DNA of 64,000 nt from CAVZVW01 sp963778845 (GTDB lineage Bacteria; Actinomycetota; Actinomycetes; Actinomycetales; Kineosporiaceae). The stretch spans positions 806,001 to 870,000 of the forward strand of contig CAVZVW010000001.1 of assembly GCA_963778845.1 (NCBI GenBank), read 5' to 3'. A program made the position numbers and the translations under genes. The notes beneath the pieces are model-generated. The model saw nothing but the letters and a program-made list of their open reading frames with translations. It was not told where the DNA came from and searched no databases. Below are positions 8,068 to 17,390 of the stretch, piece after piece (the stretch's first letter is position 1; each line of letters starts with the position of its first letter).

Positions 8068-8879
8068 GACGAGGCCTCGACGCCCGCACCACGGGCGGCC
8101 GCGCTCAGGGCCGGGGGCGGTGCGGAGACGGCCACCCGGCGCTCGTCGGCGTGGATGTGACCGTCGCGCATGCGCACGATCCGCTTGGCGTGGTCGGCCA
8201 CCTCCGGCTCGTGGGTGATGACCACCACCGTGCGTCCGGACGCGTTGAGCTCGTCGAACAGCCCCAGGATCTCCACCGTGCTGTGGCTGTCCAGCGCCCC
8301 GGTGGGCTCGTCCGCGAGCAGCAGCACCGGCTCGGTCACCATGGCGCGCGCGATGGCCACCCGCTGCTGCTGCCCGCCCGACAGCTGCGAGGGCAGGTGG
8401 CCGAGCCGGTCGTCCAGGCCCACCTTCTGCAGAGCGGCCGTCGCGAGGGCGCGGCGGCGGACCTGACGGATGCCCGCGTAGGCCAGCGGTAGCTCGACGT
8501 TGGCCAACGCGGTCGTTCGCGGGATGAGGTTGAACGACTGGAAGACGAAGCCGATCTTGCGGTTGCGGATGATGGACTGCTGGCGCTCGTCGAGGCGGCG
8601 CGTGTCCACGCCGTCGAGCAGGTAGCGGCCCGAGGTCGGCGAGTCCAGGCAGCCGATGATGTTCATCAGCGTCGACTTCCCCGAGCCCGACGCACCCATG
8701 ATCGCCAGGTAGTCGCCGCGCTCCACGATGAGGTCGACCGCGGCGACGGCATGGACGGCCGTGTCCGCGCTGCCGTAGACCTTGCTGACGGCGCGCAGGT
8801 CGATGACGGGACGCCGTCCTGCCGGGCCGGGGCTGCCCTGCGGGGCGTCGGGCAGGTCGAGGGTCGCCGGAGTGGTCAC
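8064..8879 (-). CDS. MacB/LolD-type ABC transporter ATP-binding protein
   Basis: 271 residues; the GTG start overlaps the adaptor gene stop (GTGA). Walker A is GASGSGKST, the Q-loop lies in VFQSFNLIPRTTALANV, the signature is LSGGQQQRVAIARA, Walker B is LLLADEPTGALD, and the H-loop is VVVITHEPEVADHAKRIVRM. This is the MacB-like group that powers periplasmic or extracytoplasmic permeases of the FtsX fold, exporting macrolides, peptides or lipids. The N-terminal 25 residues and the alanine-rich tail are extra. It works with the adaptor upstream and the permease downstream. Confidence 0.93.
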   Translation of the reverse strand: MTTPATLDLPDAPQGSPGPAGRRPVIDLRAVSKVYGSADTAVHAVAAVDLIVERGDYLAIMGASGSGKSTLMNIIGCLDSPTSGRYLLDGVDTRRLDERQQSIIRNRKIGFVFQSFNLIPRTTALANVELPLAYAGIRQVRRRALATAALQKVGLDDRLGHLPSQLSGGQQQRVAIARAMVTEPVLLLADEPTGALDSHSTVEILGLFDELNASGRTVVVITHEPEVADHAKRIVRMRDGHIHADERRVAVSAPPPALSAAARGAGVEASS

Positions 8880-10324
8880 CCGCCACCGCCGATCCCGAAG
8901 CCGCGCCCCAGACGCGGGAAGCCGTTGGTCCCGGACGTGCCGGCCGTCGTCTGCGGGATGACGACCTTGTCGCCCTCGGCCACGCCCGACACGATCTCGG
9001 TGCTCCCGTTGCCCGTGATCCCCACCTCGACGGGGACCACCGTCTGCACGGTGCCCTTCAGCAGCCGCACGGTGTGCAGCCGGCCGACACTCGACACCGC
9101 GCTGGACGGCAGCGTGAGAACGTCGCTCTTGCTGGCCGTCGTGATCGTGATGCTCGCGGTCGCGCCCAGCCGCACACCGTCAGGGATCTCCGCCAGCGTC
9201 ACCGTGACCGGGTACTGCACCACGTTGTTGCTCGTGATGCTCTGCAGCGCGACCTCGGTGACCGACCCGGCCGCCGTCGTGTTCGTCGCCGAGAACGTGA
9301 CCCGAGCCTGCTGACCGACCGCCACCGTCGCGACGTCCGCCTCGGCGATGTTCGCCGTGACCTGCAGGGTGGACAGGTCGGCGAGCACGACGAACCCGGT
9401 CACGGTGGACGACGAGCTGCTGGTTGCGGACCCAGACCCGGACCCGCTGCCGGAGGAGGAGCTGCTCGACCCGCCCCCGGACACCTGCTCGCCGACCGCA
9501 CCCGACACCGAGACAACGGTGCCGTCCTGCGGCGCACGCAACGTCGTGTCGGCCACGGCCTGGTCGGCCTGGTCGACCTGCGCGTTGGCCGCCTGCACCT
9601 GCGCGCGAGCCTGGGCGACCTGGGCCGACGTGGCCCCTGCCGCGTTCGTCTGGGCCTGCACCTTCTGCTGGGCCAGCTGGTTGCGCGCCTGGGCGAGCTG
9701 CTGGCTCGCGGACGTGACCGACTGGCTGTTCTTCAGCGCGGTCTGCGCCTGCTGGTTGAGCGCCGCCGCCAGCTGTGCGGCCGTCCCCGTTCCAGCGGCG
9801 AGGGCGGCCTTCGCGGCGGCCACGTTCGCCGCCTGCGCGACGTCGTCCAACGCCTTCTGCTTCTTGGCCTGGGTCAGCGCGCTCTGCGCCGACGACACGC
9901 TCAGCTGCGCCGCCTGGATCGCGAGCTGGTCCTTCTGGCGGGCGGTGCTCGTCTGCCCCGCCACGACCTGGTTGTAGGAGGCCTGCGCCGACGCGAGCTG
10001 GGCGTTGGCCGAGCTCAGCGACTGCTTGGCGGAGGTGTCGTCGATGCGGGCCATGGCCTGGCCCTGCGTCACCTCCTGGCCGCTCTTGACCAGCACCTGC
10101 GTCAGCCGGCCGCCCGTGGTGAAGTTCACCCCCACCTCGGCGCTGCTCGAGGCGTTGCCCGAGCCGCTCACCGACGCCGTCACGGTGCCTCGAGCGACGG
10201 TCGCCGTACGAAGGGAGGACGACGTCGCGGCAGCGGGGTCGCCGATCGCCAGGTACGCCCCGACGCCGGCCCCGACGAGAACAAGTGCAAGACCCGCGTT
10301 GAGCCACGCGGTCGGCAGTCTCAT
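8876..10324 (-). CDS. Efflux adaptor (HlyD/MacA-type membrane fusion protein)
   Basis: 482 residues from the ATG at 10324 (another ATG lies three codons upstream). An N-terminal membrane anchor (NAGLALVLVGAGVGAYLAI) is followed by the lipoyl/barrel-sandwich half GSGNASSSAEVGVNFTTGGR, a long alanine/glutamine-rich coiled coil (about residues 95-245), the second lipoyl half (TLRAPQDGTVVSVSGAVGEQ), a serine/glycine linker and a beta-barrel domain (ANIAEADVATVAVGQ). In actinobacteria such adaptors link MacB-like transporters to the cell envelope. First gene of an operon with the ATPase, permease, membrane protein and lipoprotein. It is divergent from the LolA-like gene with 146 bases between. Confidence 0.88.
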   Translation of the reverse strand: MRLPTAWLNAGLALVLVGAGVGAYLAIGDPAAATSSSLRTATVARGTVTASVSGSGNASSSAEVGVNFTTGGRLTQVLVKSGQEVTQGQAMARIDDTSAKQSLSSANAQLASAQASYNQVVAGQTSTARQKDQLAIQAAQLSVSSAQSALTQAKKQKALDDVAQAANVAAAKAALAAGTGTAAQLAAALNQQAQTALKNSQSVTSASQQLAQARNQLAQQKVQAQTNAAGATSAQVAQARAQVQAANAQVDQADQAVADTTLRAPQDGTVVSVSGAVGEQVSGGGSSSSSSGSGSGSGSATSSSSSTVTGFVVLADLSTLQVTANIAEADVATVAVGQQARVTFSATNTTAAGSVTEVALQSITSNNVVQYPVTVTLAEIPDGVRLGATASITITTASKSDVLTLPSSAVSSVGRLHTVRLLKGTVQTVVPVEVGITGNGSTEIVSGVAEGDKVVIPQTTAGTSGTNGFPRLGRGFGIGGGG

Positions 10325-10470
10325 ACGGCACACGCTCCCGCGCGCGGTTGAGAGATTGCTGGGAACACGCCGAGTGCCGCCGATGCCCTTTCCCCCATGC
10401 TCGGGCGACCTTCACCGAACCCGCCCATGCGGGTGCACCACATCGCGCCGGTCGGACGTACTCTCGATGT

Positions 10471-11646
10471 ATGAGGTCGCTCGTGCGCTGGACCGTCCCG
10501 GTGGGTGTCGCGGCCGCGGTGGCGACGGGAGCGGCGGTCTCCACAGCGGTCGCCGGCAGCGCGCCGTCCCTGCCGCAGCGCACGCCGGCCCAGGTGCTGG
10601 CGCTGGTCGCCGGTTCGCACGTCACCGCGTTCTCGGGCACGGTCACGACCGAGGCCGACCTCGGGCTCCCGCAGCTGCCGTCGCTCGGTCGCGGACAGGG
10701 CGGCGCGAGCTCACCGCAGGCTCTGCTCACCAGGTTCCTCACGGGCGCGAACACCATCCGCGTGTGGGTGGACGGACCGCAGCGCCAGCGCCTGCAGCTG
10801 GTTGACCCCTTCGCCGAGGTGGACGTGGTGCACAACGCCCGTGACGCCTGGCTCTACTCCTCGGCCGACAACACGGCCACCCACGTCAGCCTTGCGAGCG
10901 TGGCCGGTGCCGCGACCCCGCGCGGCCCGGCGGGCCTCACCGCCTCACCGGGGGCCGGTCCGGCGGACATGACCCCCCAGGTGCTGGCGCAGCGCCTGCT
11001 CGACGCCGTCGACCCGACCACGTCGGTGACGCTGGACGCCCCAGCCTCCGTCGCCGGGCGGGACACCTACGCCCTCGTTGTCACCCCGCGCACCTCCGCC
11101 ACCCTCGTCGACCACGCCGTGATCTTCGTGGACGCCGCGAACGGCCTCCCGCTGCGGGTGCAGGTGTTCGCGCGGGGCCAGGCCAGGGCCGCGATCGCGT
11201 CGGGCTTCTCCTCGGTCGACTACTCGGTGCCGGATGCGGCCAGGTTCGCGTTCAGCCCGCCGAAGGGGGCCACCGTCATGCCGCTCACCCCACCGGGCCC
11301 CGGAGCGATGTCTACGCCGAAGCCAGGCCCGGCCGCGCCGTCCCTCGCCCCGCAGGCCGGCAGCCGGCCGCACCCCACCGTCGTCGGGACGGGCTGGGCC
11401 ACCATCGTCGAGCTGCCCGCGGCAACGCTGGTGCCGACCTTGGGCCTGACCGCCCCGCCTGCCGCGGCACCGAGCGGCCGGGTCAGAGGAGCGGCATCGC
11501 CGGACCAGCTGCTCGACCAGCTGACGCAACCCGTCGCCGGCGGTCGCGGCCTTCGCACCGCGCTGCTGAGCGTGCTGATCACCGCCGACGGTCGCGTGCT
11601 CGCGGGCAGCGTGCCGATGGCGGCGCTCGTCGACGCCGCCCGGTGA
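10471..11646 (+). CDS. LolA-like / sporulation-type secreted protein
   Basis: 391 residues from the ATG at 10471. The N-terminal signal sequence or anchor is RSLVRWTVPVGVAAAVATGA, then an extracytoplasmic domain of the LolA/LppX fold (SHVTAFSGTVTTEADLGLP ... IRVWVDGPQRQRLQLVDPFA ... VHNARDAWLYSSADN). The middle has VDHAVIFVDAANGLPLRVQV, the usual second half of this fold. Family members carry lipids or lipoproteins or act as anti-sigma-like sensors; the ligand is unknown. The gene sits 25 bases before an ABC ATPase/permease pair on the same strand, so a role as their substrate-contacting partner is likely but inferred. Confidence 0.78.
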   Translation: MRSLVRWTVPVGVAAAVATGAAVSTAVAGSAPSLPQRTPAQVLALVAGSHVTAFSGTVTTEADLGLPQLPSLGRGQGGASSPQALLTRFLTGANTIRVWVDGPQRQRLQLVDPFAEVDVVHNARDAWLYSSADNTATHVSLASVAGAATPRGPAGLTASPGAGPADMTPQVLAQRLLDAVDPTTSVTLDAPASVAGRDTYALVVTPRTSATLVDHAVIFVDAANGLPLRVQVFARGQARAAIASGFSSVDYSVPDAARFAFSPPKGATVMPLTPPGPGAMSTPKPGPAAPSLAPQAGSRPHPTVVGTGWATIVELPAATLVPTLGLTAPPAAAPSGRVRGAASPDQLLDQLTQPVAGGRGLRTALLSVLITADGRVLAGSVPMAALVDAAR

Positions 11647-11671
11647 CCGCTGCCCCCTGGGCAGGTCGGGC

Positions 11672-12616
11672 GTGAGCGACCTCGCCATCGCCACGTTCGA
11701 GCTGACCAAGCGCTTCGGCCGCCAGGTCGCCGTCGACACCGTGGACCTGGAGGTCCCCCTCGGCGCGGTCTACGGCTTCCTCGGTCCCAACGGCTCGGGC
11801 AAGACCACGACCATCCGGGTTCTCCTCGGGCTTGCCGCCGCGACCGCCGGGCGGGTCGAGGTGCTGGGCCGGCCGATGCCGCGCGATGTTCGCAGCGTGC
11901 TGCCACGTGTCGGCGCCCTCGTGGAGGGGCCGGCGTTCTACCCGTTCCTGTCCGGGCCGGCGAACCTCGCTCGGCTCGACGCCGCCGACCGTGACGCGCC
12001 GGCGGCGACGCGCAGGCAGCGGGTCGCCGAGGCGTTGGACCGGGTCGGGCTGACCGCGGCGGGCTCCAAGCGGGTACGGGCCTACTCCTTGGGCATGAAG
12101 CAGCGGCTCGGCATCGCCGCTGCCCTGCTCGGACGACGTGACCTGCTGGTGCTCGACGAGCCGACCAACGGCCTGGACCCCCAGGGCACGCGCGAGGTCC
12201 GCTCACTCGTGCGGTCGCTGGCCGCGGACGGCGCCACGGTGTTCGTCTCCTCGCACCTGCTGGCCGAGGTCGAGCAGATCTGCACGCACGTCGGGGTGAT
12301 GTCCGCCGGGAGGCTGGTGGCCCAAGGGACGCTCGACGCCCTCGGCGCGGTGGGTGGCAGGCGGGTGCACGTGCAGACCCCGGACGCCGTGCAGGCCGCC
12401 GCCGTGCTGGGCCGCCTGCACCTGGGGCACCCGAGCGTCGAGGGCACGGACGTGCGCGCGGGGTTGCCGGTGGACGGCGACGGGCCCGCGCCCGAGCAGG
12501 TCGTGGCGGCGCTCGTGGCCGCCGGGGTCAGGGTTCGCGGCTTCGCGGTGGAGCAGCAGAGCCTCGAGGACCGCTTCGTGGCGCTCACCGGGGAGGGGTT
12601 CGAGGTTGTCCGCTGA
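11672..12616 (+). CDS. ABC transporter ATP-binding protein (ABC-2 / DrrA type)
   Basis: 314 residues from a GTG. Walker A is GPNGSGKTTTIRVLLGL, the signature is SLGMKQRLGIAAALLG, Walker B is LLVLDEPTNGLDPQG, and the H-loop is FVSSHLLAEVEQICTHVGVM. The C-terminal 80 residues match the regulatory tail of DrrA/CcmA-like ATPases (EQQSLEDRFVALTGEGFEVV). Family role: energises export by a six-helix ABC-2 permease. The following permease overlaps its end by 11 bases, so the two are translated together. Which compound is exported cannot be read from the sequence. Confidence 0.92.
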   Translation: MSDLAIATFELTKRFGRQVAVDTVDLEVPLGAVYGFLGPNGSGKTTTIRVLLGLAAATAGRVEVLGRPMPRDVRSVLPRVGALVEGPAFYPFLSGPANLARLDAADRDAPAATRRQRVAEALDRVGLTAAGSKRVRAYSLGMKQRLGIAAALLGRRDLLVLDEPTNGLDPQGTREVRSLVRSLAADGATVFVSSHLLAEVEQICTHVGVMSAGRLVAQGTLDALGAVGGRRVHVQTPDAVQAAAVLGRLHLGHPSVEGTDVRAGLPVDGDGPAPEQVVAALVAAGVRVRGFAVEQQSLEDRFVALTGEGFEVVR

Positions 12617-13439
12617 CACCGCCCGCGTGGGTGCGTCGCTGTTCGCCTCCGAGGTGCTGACGCTGCTGCGCCGATGGCGCACGCTGGCGATCCTGGCCGT
12701 CCTGGCGGGGGTTCCTGCTCTGATCGCCGTGGCCGTGCGGCTGTCCGAGCCACCACGGCCAGGCGAGGGCCCGCCGTTCCTCGACCGCGTGACGCAGAAC
12801 GGCACGTTCGTCGGCGTCACCGCGCTGGTCGTGTGCATGCCGCTGTTCCTGCCGATGGCGATCGGGGTGGTGGCCGGTGACGCCGTCGCGGGCGAGGCCA
12901 ACCTCGGCACGCTGCGCTACCTGCTGCTGGCCCCCGTCGGGCGCACCCGGCTGCTGATCGTGAAGTACGCCGGCGTCACCGTGTTCTGCGTGCTCGCGAC
13001 GTTGACCGTCGCCGTGTCCGGTGCCGTGGTCGGTGCGTTGCTGTTCCCCGTAGGGCCGGTCACGCTGCTGTCCGGCGACACGATCGGCGTGGGCGACGGC
13101 ATGGTGCGGGCCCTCCTCGTGGCCGGGTACGTGACGGTGTCGCTGCTCGGGCTGTCCGCGGTCGGCCTGTTCATCTCCACGCTCACCGAGGTGCCCATCG
13201 GCGCGATGGCCGCGACCGTCACTCTGGCCGTGGCCTCGGAGATCCTCGACGCCATCCCCCAGCTCGGGTGGCTGCACCCGTGGTTGTTCAGCCACCGCTG
13301 GCTGGAGTTCGGCGACCTGCTGCGCCAGCCGATCCTGTGGGACTCCCTAGCGCGCAACGCCCTGCTCCAGGCGGGCTACATGGTCGTCTTCGGCGCGCTG
13401 GCGTGGGCGCGGCTGACCACGCGCGACGTGCTGTCCTGA
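12606..13439 (+). CDS. ABC-2 type transporter permease
   Basis: 277 residues from a TTG at 12606, chosen because GGGGAGGGG lies at a suitable distance just before it, inside the ATPase gene; a GTG at 12627 is the alternative. About six hydrophobic segments are visible (TLAILAVLAGVPALIAVAV; VGVTALVVCMPLFLPMAIGV; YAGVTVFCVLATLTVAVSGA; VAGYVTVSLLGLSAVGLFI; AMAATVTLAVASEIL; AGYMVVFGALAWARL) with the characteristic GEANLGTLRYLLLAPVGRTR cytosolic loop of ABC-2 permeases. It forms a transporter with the overlapping ATPase. Confidence 0.88.
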   Translation: MSADTARVGASLFASEVLTLLRRWRTLAILAVLAGVPALIAVAVRLSEPPRPGEGPPFLDRVTQNGTFVGVTALVVCMPLFLPMAIGVVAGDAVAGEANLGTLRYLLLAPVGRTRLLIVKYAGVTVFCVLATLTVAVSGAVVGALLFPVGPVTLLSGDTIGVGDGMVRALLVAGYVTVSLLGLSAVGLFISTLTEVPIGAMAATVTLAVASEILDAIPQLGWLHPWLFSHRWLEFGDLLRQPILWDSLARNALLQAGYMVVFGALAWARLTTRDVLS

Positions 13440-13440
13440 C

Positions 13441-13510
<70 letters not shown>

Positions 13511-13512
13511 GG

Positions 13513-15318
13513 CTACTCGGGAAGGGCCTGGATCGCCAGGAGGGCGACGTCGTCCCGCTCACCGCTGAAGAGCTCGAGGCTGGAGACGACGGCGTCCACG
13601 GCGTCCTGCGGGCCCGGGCCGGCGGAGGCAAGGACGGCCCTGAGCCGCTCCTCGCCGAACTCCTCCCGCCCATGGCGCGCCTCGGTCACCCCGTCCGTGA
13701 ACACCAGCAGGAGGTCGCCGGGTGCCAGCTCGACGCTCGCCTCCTGCACGTCGACCTCGGCCAGCAGGCCCAGCGCCGTCCCGGGCAGGCCGACCGCCTC
13801 GACGCCTCCGCCCATCCGGCGCAGCAGGGGCTGAGGGTGACCGCCGAGGGCGATAGTCACCGTGAGGCCGCCGCCGTCGGGGACCAGCACCTGGCCGTAG
13901 GCGACCGTGCAGAACCGCTCGTCGTCGTCCCGGCTCATCGAGGACTGGCTCAGCAGGGCCTGGTTCAGCTGTTGCAGCACCTGCGCGGGCCGCCAGCCCT
14001 GCGCACTCAGCGTTCGCACGGTGTAGCGGGCCAGCGCCGTCACGACGGCGGCGTGGACCCCCTTGCCCGACACGTCGCCGAGCACGAAGGCCCAGCGGCC
14101 GTGCGTCGCCGCATGGATGTCGTAGAAGTCCCCGCTCAGCTCGCGGTCCGGTGCGGCGGGCACCCACCGTGCGGCGAGGACGGCGCCGTCCAGCGTCGGC
14201 AGCACAAGGGGGCGCAGGCTCTGCTGCAACGTCTCGGCCAGGCGCGTCTGCTCCTCCAGCAGGACGCGCAGCCGCCTCTCGGTGCGCTTGCGCTCGGACA
14301 CGTCGGTGAGCACCACCACGCTCGCCGTGTGGTGGCCGCGGGGGTCGACGACCGAGGTGACGGCCAGTGCCAGGTCTGTCGGATCGCCCGAGGGGCCGGC
14401 CACCGTGACCTCGGCGCGCGTCGTCCCCCCCGGATGGTGTGCGTGCAGGGCCTCAGCCACCGCCGGCAGCAGGTCGTGCAGGCCGACCCCGAGCACGTCG
14501 GGCAGCCGCGCCGCGAGCAGGCGCTCGGCGGAGTGGTTGGCGTCGACGACGCGGCCGTATGCGTCGACCACGACGACGGCGTCGGCCATCCGCTCGACGA
14601 CCACGTCGCGCGCAACCGGCACGAGGTTGACCAGGCGGACCCGGAGGAAGCCCCAGACCAGCACCACCGCGGTCACCGAGAAGAGGAACGGCGTGGGGTC
14701 GATCAGCCCGATCACACCCACGTCGAGGTTGTAGACGAGGTTTCCGACGAACGGCAGCAGCGCGGCGGCGATCATCGTGACCGCCGGGCGCCGGTAGGGC
14801 CGACCCAGCCGGACCAGCCGGACGGACAGGACGGCGACCGCGCTCAGCATCAGCACGTACGTGTAGACCGCGTGCGGCCAGAACAGCCCCCCAGGGCGGG
14901 AGAGCGGGGACCGGCCGACGAACGTCAGCTCGCCCGCCGGAGGGTAGTAGTGGATCAGGTGGCCAGTGGCGGGCAGGGCGAGCACCACGAGCACGAGCAC
15001 GGGCTCGACCAGCAGCAGCGCGAGGACCCGACGTCGCAGGGGCCGGCTCCCGGTGTAGCGCAGCACGAAAGCCCACAGGGCCGGCACGAGAGCCACGATG
15101 CCCACGAACTTCAGCCCCGCCCAGACGCGGGCGACCTCGACAGTGTGGCTGGCGAGCTCGACGGCGTAGAAGATCGTCCAGGCGCCGACGGCGAGGAGCA
15201 TGACGACCACGGCTCCGGCGCCGTCGGTCGGCCGGTGGCGAAGGACGTACACGGCCAGAGCCACGTAGCCCAGCGCCCCAAGACCCAGGACCACGCCGGT
15301 GAACACCTGTGCAGACAT
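13513..15318 (-). CDS. 7TM-PAS-SpoIIE (PP2C) phosphatase
   Basis: 601 residues. Residues 1-230 form a histidine-kinase-type N-terminal 7TM sensor (many hydrophobic segments, LYNLDVGVIGLIDPTPFLFS-like end). Residues about 240-365 are a PAS domain (VVVDAYGRVVDANHSAERLL ... VVLTDVSERKRTERR). Residues about 380-600 are a SpoIIE/RsbU PP2C phosphatase with the metal-binding motifs ELSGDFYDIH and VLGDVSGKGVHAAVVTAL, LALGGHPQPLL-like glycines and LLVFTDGVTEARH. Family role: dephosphorylates STAS anti-anti-sigma factors in response to a membrane signal. No kinase domain and no sigma, STAS or RsbW partner are seen next to it. Confidence 0.92.
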   Translation of the reverse strand: MSAQVFTGVVLGLGALGYVALAVYVLRHRPTDGAGAVVVMLLAVGAWTIFYAVELASHTVEVARVWAGLKFVGIVALVPALWAFVLRYTGSRPLRRRVLALLLVEPVLVLVVLALPATGHLIHYYPPAGELTFVGRSPLSRPGGLFWPHAVYTYVLMLSAVAVLSVRLVRLGRPYRRPAVTMIAAALLPFVGNLVYNLDVGVIGLIDPTPFLFSVTAVVLVWGFLRVRLVNLVPVARDVVVERMADAVVVVDAYGRVVDANHSAERLLAARLPDVLGVGLHDLLPAVAEALHAHHPGGTTRAEVTVAGPSGDPTDLALAVTSVVDPRGHHTASVVVLTDVSERKRTERRLRVLLEEQTRLAETLQQSLRPLVLPTLDGAVLAARWVPAAPDRELSGDFYDIHAATHGRWAFVLGDVSGKGVHAAVVTALARYTVRTLSAQGWRPAQVLQQLNQALLSQSSMSRDDDERFCTVAYGQVLVPDGGGLTVTIALGGHPQPLLRRMGGGVEAVGLPGTALGLLAEVDVQEASVELAPGDLLLVFTDGVTEARHGREEFGEERLRAVLASAGPGPQDAVDAVVSSLELFSGERDDVALLAIQALPE

Positions 15319-15522
15319 CAGTGGCTGCCGTCGGGTCGGCGCGCTCGGACACGCACGAAACGCTCGACCTCGATCCTCGACATCGCCGCGAGCCTGGCAA
15401 CAACCCCGGCGTGGGTCAATGATGCCTGGTCAGCGCACGGCCGCCGGGACCGGCTGCCGCAACCGGCCGGACGGCGCCGGGCCGGGGGTACCTCCGGTAG
15501 CGGGTGGCGTGCGCGGTGGTTC

Positions 15523-15993
15523 TCAGAGCTCCGGGTGGCCGCTGCGGGTTCGCCCGACCTTGAAGCGCCTACCCGTGATCGACGAGACGTTGATCTTGAC
15601 GAACCGCTCCTTCGGCGCGGAGTTCCACGGGAACAGCGGCAGGTCCTGGGCGGCGTAGATCTCGCTGAAGCGCTCGAGCATCTCGGCCTCGCCCTTGACG
15701 AGCACGCTCCACGCCTCGCCGTCAGCGGGGTGGTAGCCGTCGGCCTCGAACGCGACCCGACCGTTCAGGATGATCTCGACGAGCTTCGTCCCCTCGGCGG
15801 TGCGGAAGACGATGCTTCGACCGTCGACCGCGAAGTTCAGGGGAAAGATGTCGACGTCGCCCGCAGCCGCGACCGCGAGCCGCCCGACCTCGACCTCGCC
15901 GAGCAGGACCCAGCAGGCCTCCTCGCTGAGCTTCTCCATGAGCGGTGAGACCTCGACCTCGGTCTCCTGCGCGGCGGGGCTCCCCGGTTCCAT
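15523..15993 (-). CDS. Pyridoxamine 5'-phosphate oxidase-like flavin-binding protein
   Basis: 156 residues from the ATG at 15993. The split-barrel fold is recognised from WVLLGEVEVGRLAVAAAGDV, DIFPLNFAVDGRSIVFRTAE, GTKLVEIILNGRVAFEADGY and WSVLVKGEAEML, typical of the Pyridox_ox_2 group that binds FMN, F420 or haem. The C-terminal KERFVKINVSSITGRRFKVG is also family-like. The substrate is unknown, and members act as reductases or as stress-linked flavin or haem binders. It stands alone, with about 200 bases free before the phosphatase gene and no operon partner. Confidence 0.85.
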   Translation of the reverse strand: MEPGSPAAQETEVEVSPLMEKLSEEACWVLLGEVEVGRLAVAAAGDVDIFPLNFAVDGRSIVFRTAEGTKLVEIILNGRVAFEADGYHPADGEAWSVLVKGEAEMLERFSEIYAAQDLPLFPWNSAPKERFVKINVSSITGRRFKVGRTRSGHPEL

Positions 15994-16194
15994 TGCCGCA
16001 CTGTGCCATCTGTGCCGAGGAATGCAAGCGGGTCGTAGGTCCTCGCGGACGGCGTGTCGCGCGCCCACGCGTCGGGCGCCGCCGTTGGAGTTGGGTAGCC
16101 GTGCTCATCCAGGCCCTCGCACGCGGCGTTACGGTGCGAGCACGGCGCCAGGATCGCGCCATCCACACGCGCCGCCCGCACGGCTGGAGGAACC

Positions 16195-17382
16195 ATGACG
16201 AGCACCGACCCCGACACCCCCGCTCCCGCCCTTGACGCCCTTGCCGCCCCCAACCCTCCTCCTTTCGACGACTCCCCCGCCCCCGTGGACGCCCCTCTGC
16301 GCGTCGCGCTCGACCGCCTGGTCGCCTACGGCACGATCACCCCGGACCAGGCGCGCGCCGTCGAGACCGAGGTGGCCTCGACCACCCACGCGGGAGCACC
16401 CGCGTCCAGGTCCGGCGCCGCGCCCGCGCCCGCGCCCGCGCACAGGGCCGACGCCAGCTCACTGCCCGAGGTTCGGGGACCGGCCGGTGCCCCGGGCCCA
16501 GCCGGGCGGCGTCCCACCTGGAGCACCGTCGTCGCGGAGGTGGGCGCCTACATCGGGGCCGTCTTCGTGCTCGCCGCAGCAGCCACGTTCACCGGTTCCC
16601 ACTGGGGGGACCTCTCGCACATCTGGCGGATGGTCGTTCTCGGCGTGCCGGCCGTCCTCATGCTGGCGGCCGCCGTCGTCGTGGCTCGCACGTCGCCCGG
16701 TGGCTGGAGCGTGCACGAGCGCCGAGGTACCGCCGCCCGCCGGCGCCTCGTGGCGGCACTCGTCCTCGTCGGTGGCGTGCTTGGCGGGGGGACCGCGGCG
16801 GTCGCCGTCCAGCAGCACCGCCCCGACACAGCCGGGTTCGCCACCGCCCTGGTGATCTATGCGACGGCCTACCTGCTCGGCCGCACCCACCTGCTGCATC
16901 TCGCGTGCGCCGCCGCGGCCGCGGGCACCGCCACGAGCCTGGTCGTCCACCTGCCCTCGCAGGACACCGGCGCACTCGTCGGCTTAGCCCTCACCGGTCT
17001 GGCACTGGTCTGGGTGGGCCTGGTTCTGGCAGGAGTGCTCGACGAGCAGGCCCTGGGGCTGGCCGTCGCCGCCGTGCTCGGCTTCGTCGGAGGTGAGGCG
17101 ATGGCCGTCGGGCGCACGTCGGGGTCGTGGCAGGGATACGCCGTGCTCGTGGCCGTGGCGGGGGCCTGCCTCACCGGCTACGTCTTCACCCGTCACGCGG
17201 CGGTGCTGGCCGTGGGTGTGGTCGCCCTCGCGACTGTGGTGCCGCAGGCGGTCGCCGACTACACGAACGGGGCTCTCGGAGCCGCCGGCGTGCTCCTGGT
17301 CACCGGCCTGTCCATCGTCGGTGCGAGCGTCCTGGGGCTACGGCTGCGCAGGACGTCGCCGGAGGACCTGCTGCCGGGGTAG
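16195..17382 (+). CDS. Multi-pass membrane protein (DUF2157-like)
   Basis: 395 residues; GGAGGAACC directly precedes the ATG. A cytosolic N-terminus contains a short helical motif (RVALDRLVAYGTITPDQARAV) like the one that opens DUF2157 proteins, then a proline/alanine linker. About ten hydrophobic helices follow from residue 115 (EVGAYIGAVFVLAAAATF; MVVLGVPAVLMLAAAVVVA; and others) to the end. The function is unknown, though such proteins are predicted membrane sensors or transporters. No neighbouring gene on this strand suggests a pathway. Confidence 0.75.
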   Translation: MTSTDPDTPAPALDALAAPNPPPFDDSPAPVDAPLRVALDRLVAYGTITPDQARAVETEVASTTHAGAPASRSGAAPAPAPAHRADASSLPEVRGPAGAPGPAGRRPTWSTVVAEVGAYIGAVFVLAAAATFTGSHWGDLSHIWRMVVLGVPAVLMLAAAVVVARTSPGGWSVHERRGTAARRRLVAALVLVGGVLGGGTAAVAVQQHRPDTAGFATALVIYATAYLLGRTHLLHLACAAAAAGTATSLVVHLPSQDTGALVGLALTGLALVWVGLVLAGVLDEQALGLAVAAVLGFVGGEAMAVGRTSGSWQGYAVLVAVAGACLTGYVFTRHAAVLAVGVVALATVVPQAVADYTNGALGAAGVLLVTGLSIVGASVLGLRLRRTSPEDLLPG

Positions 17383-17390
17383 GGGCCCCG

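Noticed and set aside
13672..15948. 758-residue plus-strand frame opposite the phosphatase gene
   Set aside because: Low-complexity, arginine/histidine-rich translation typical of the opposite strand of GC-rich DNA; the minus strand encodes a clear 7TM-PAS-SpoIIE protein.
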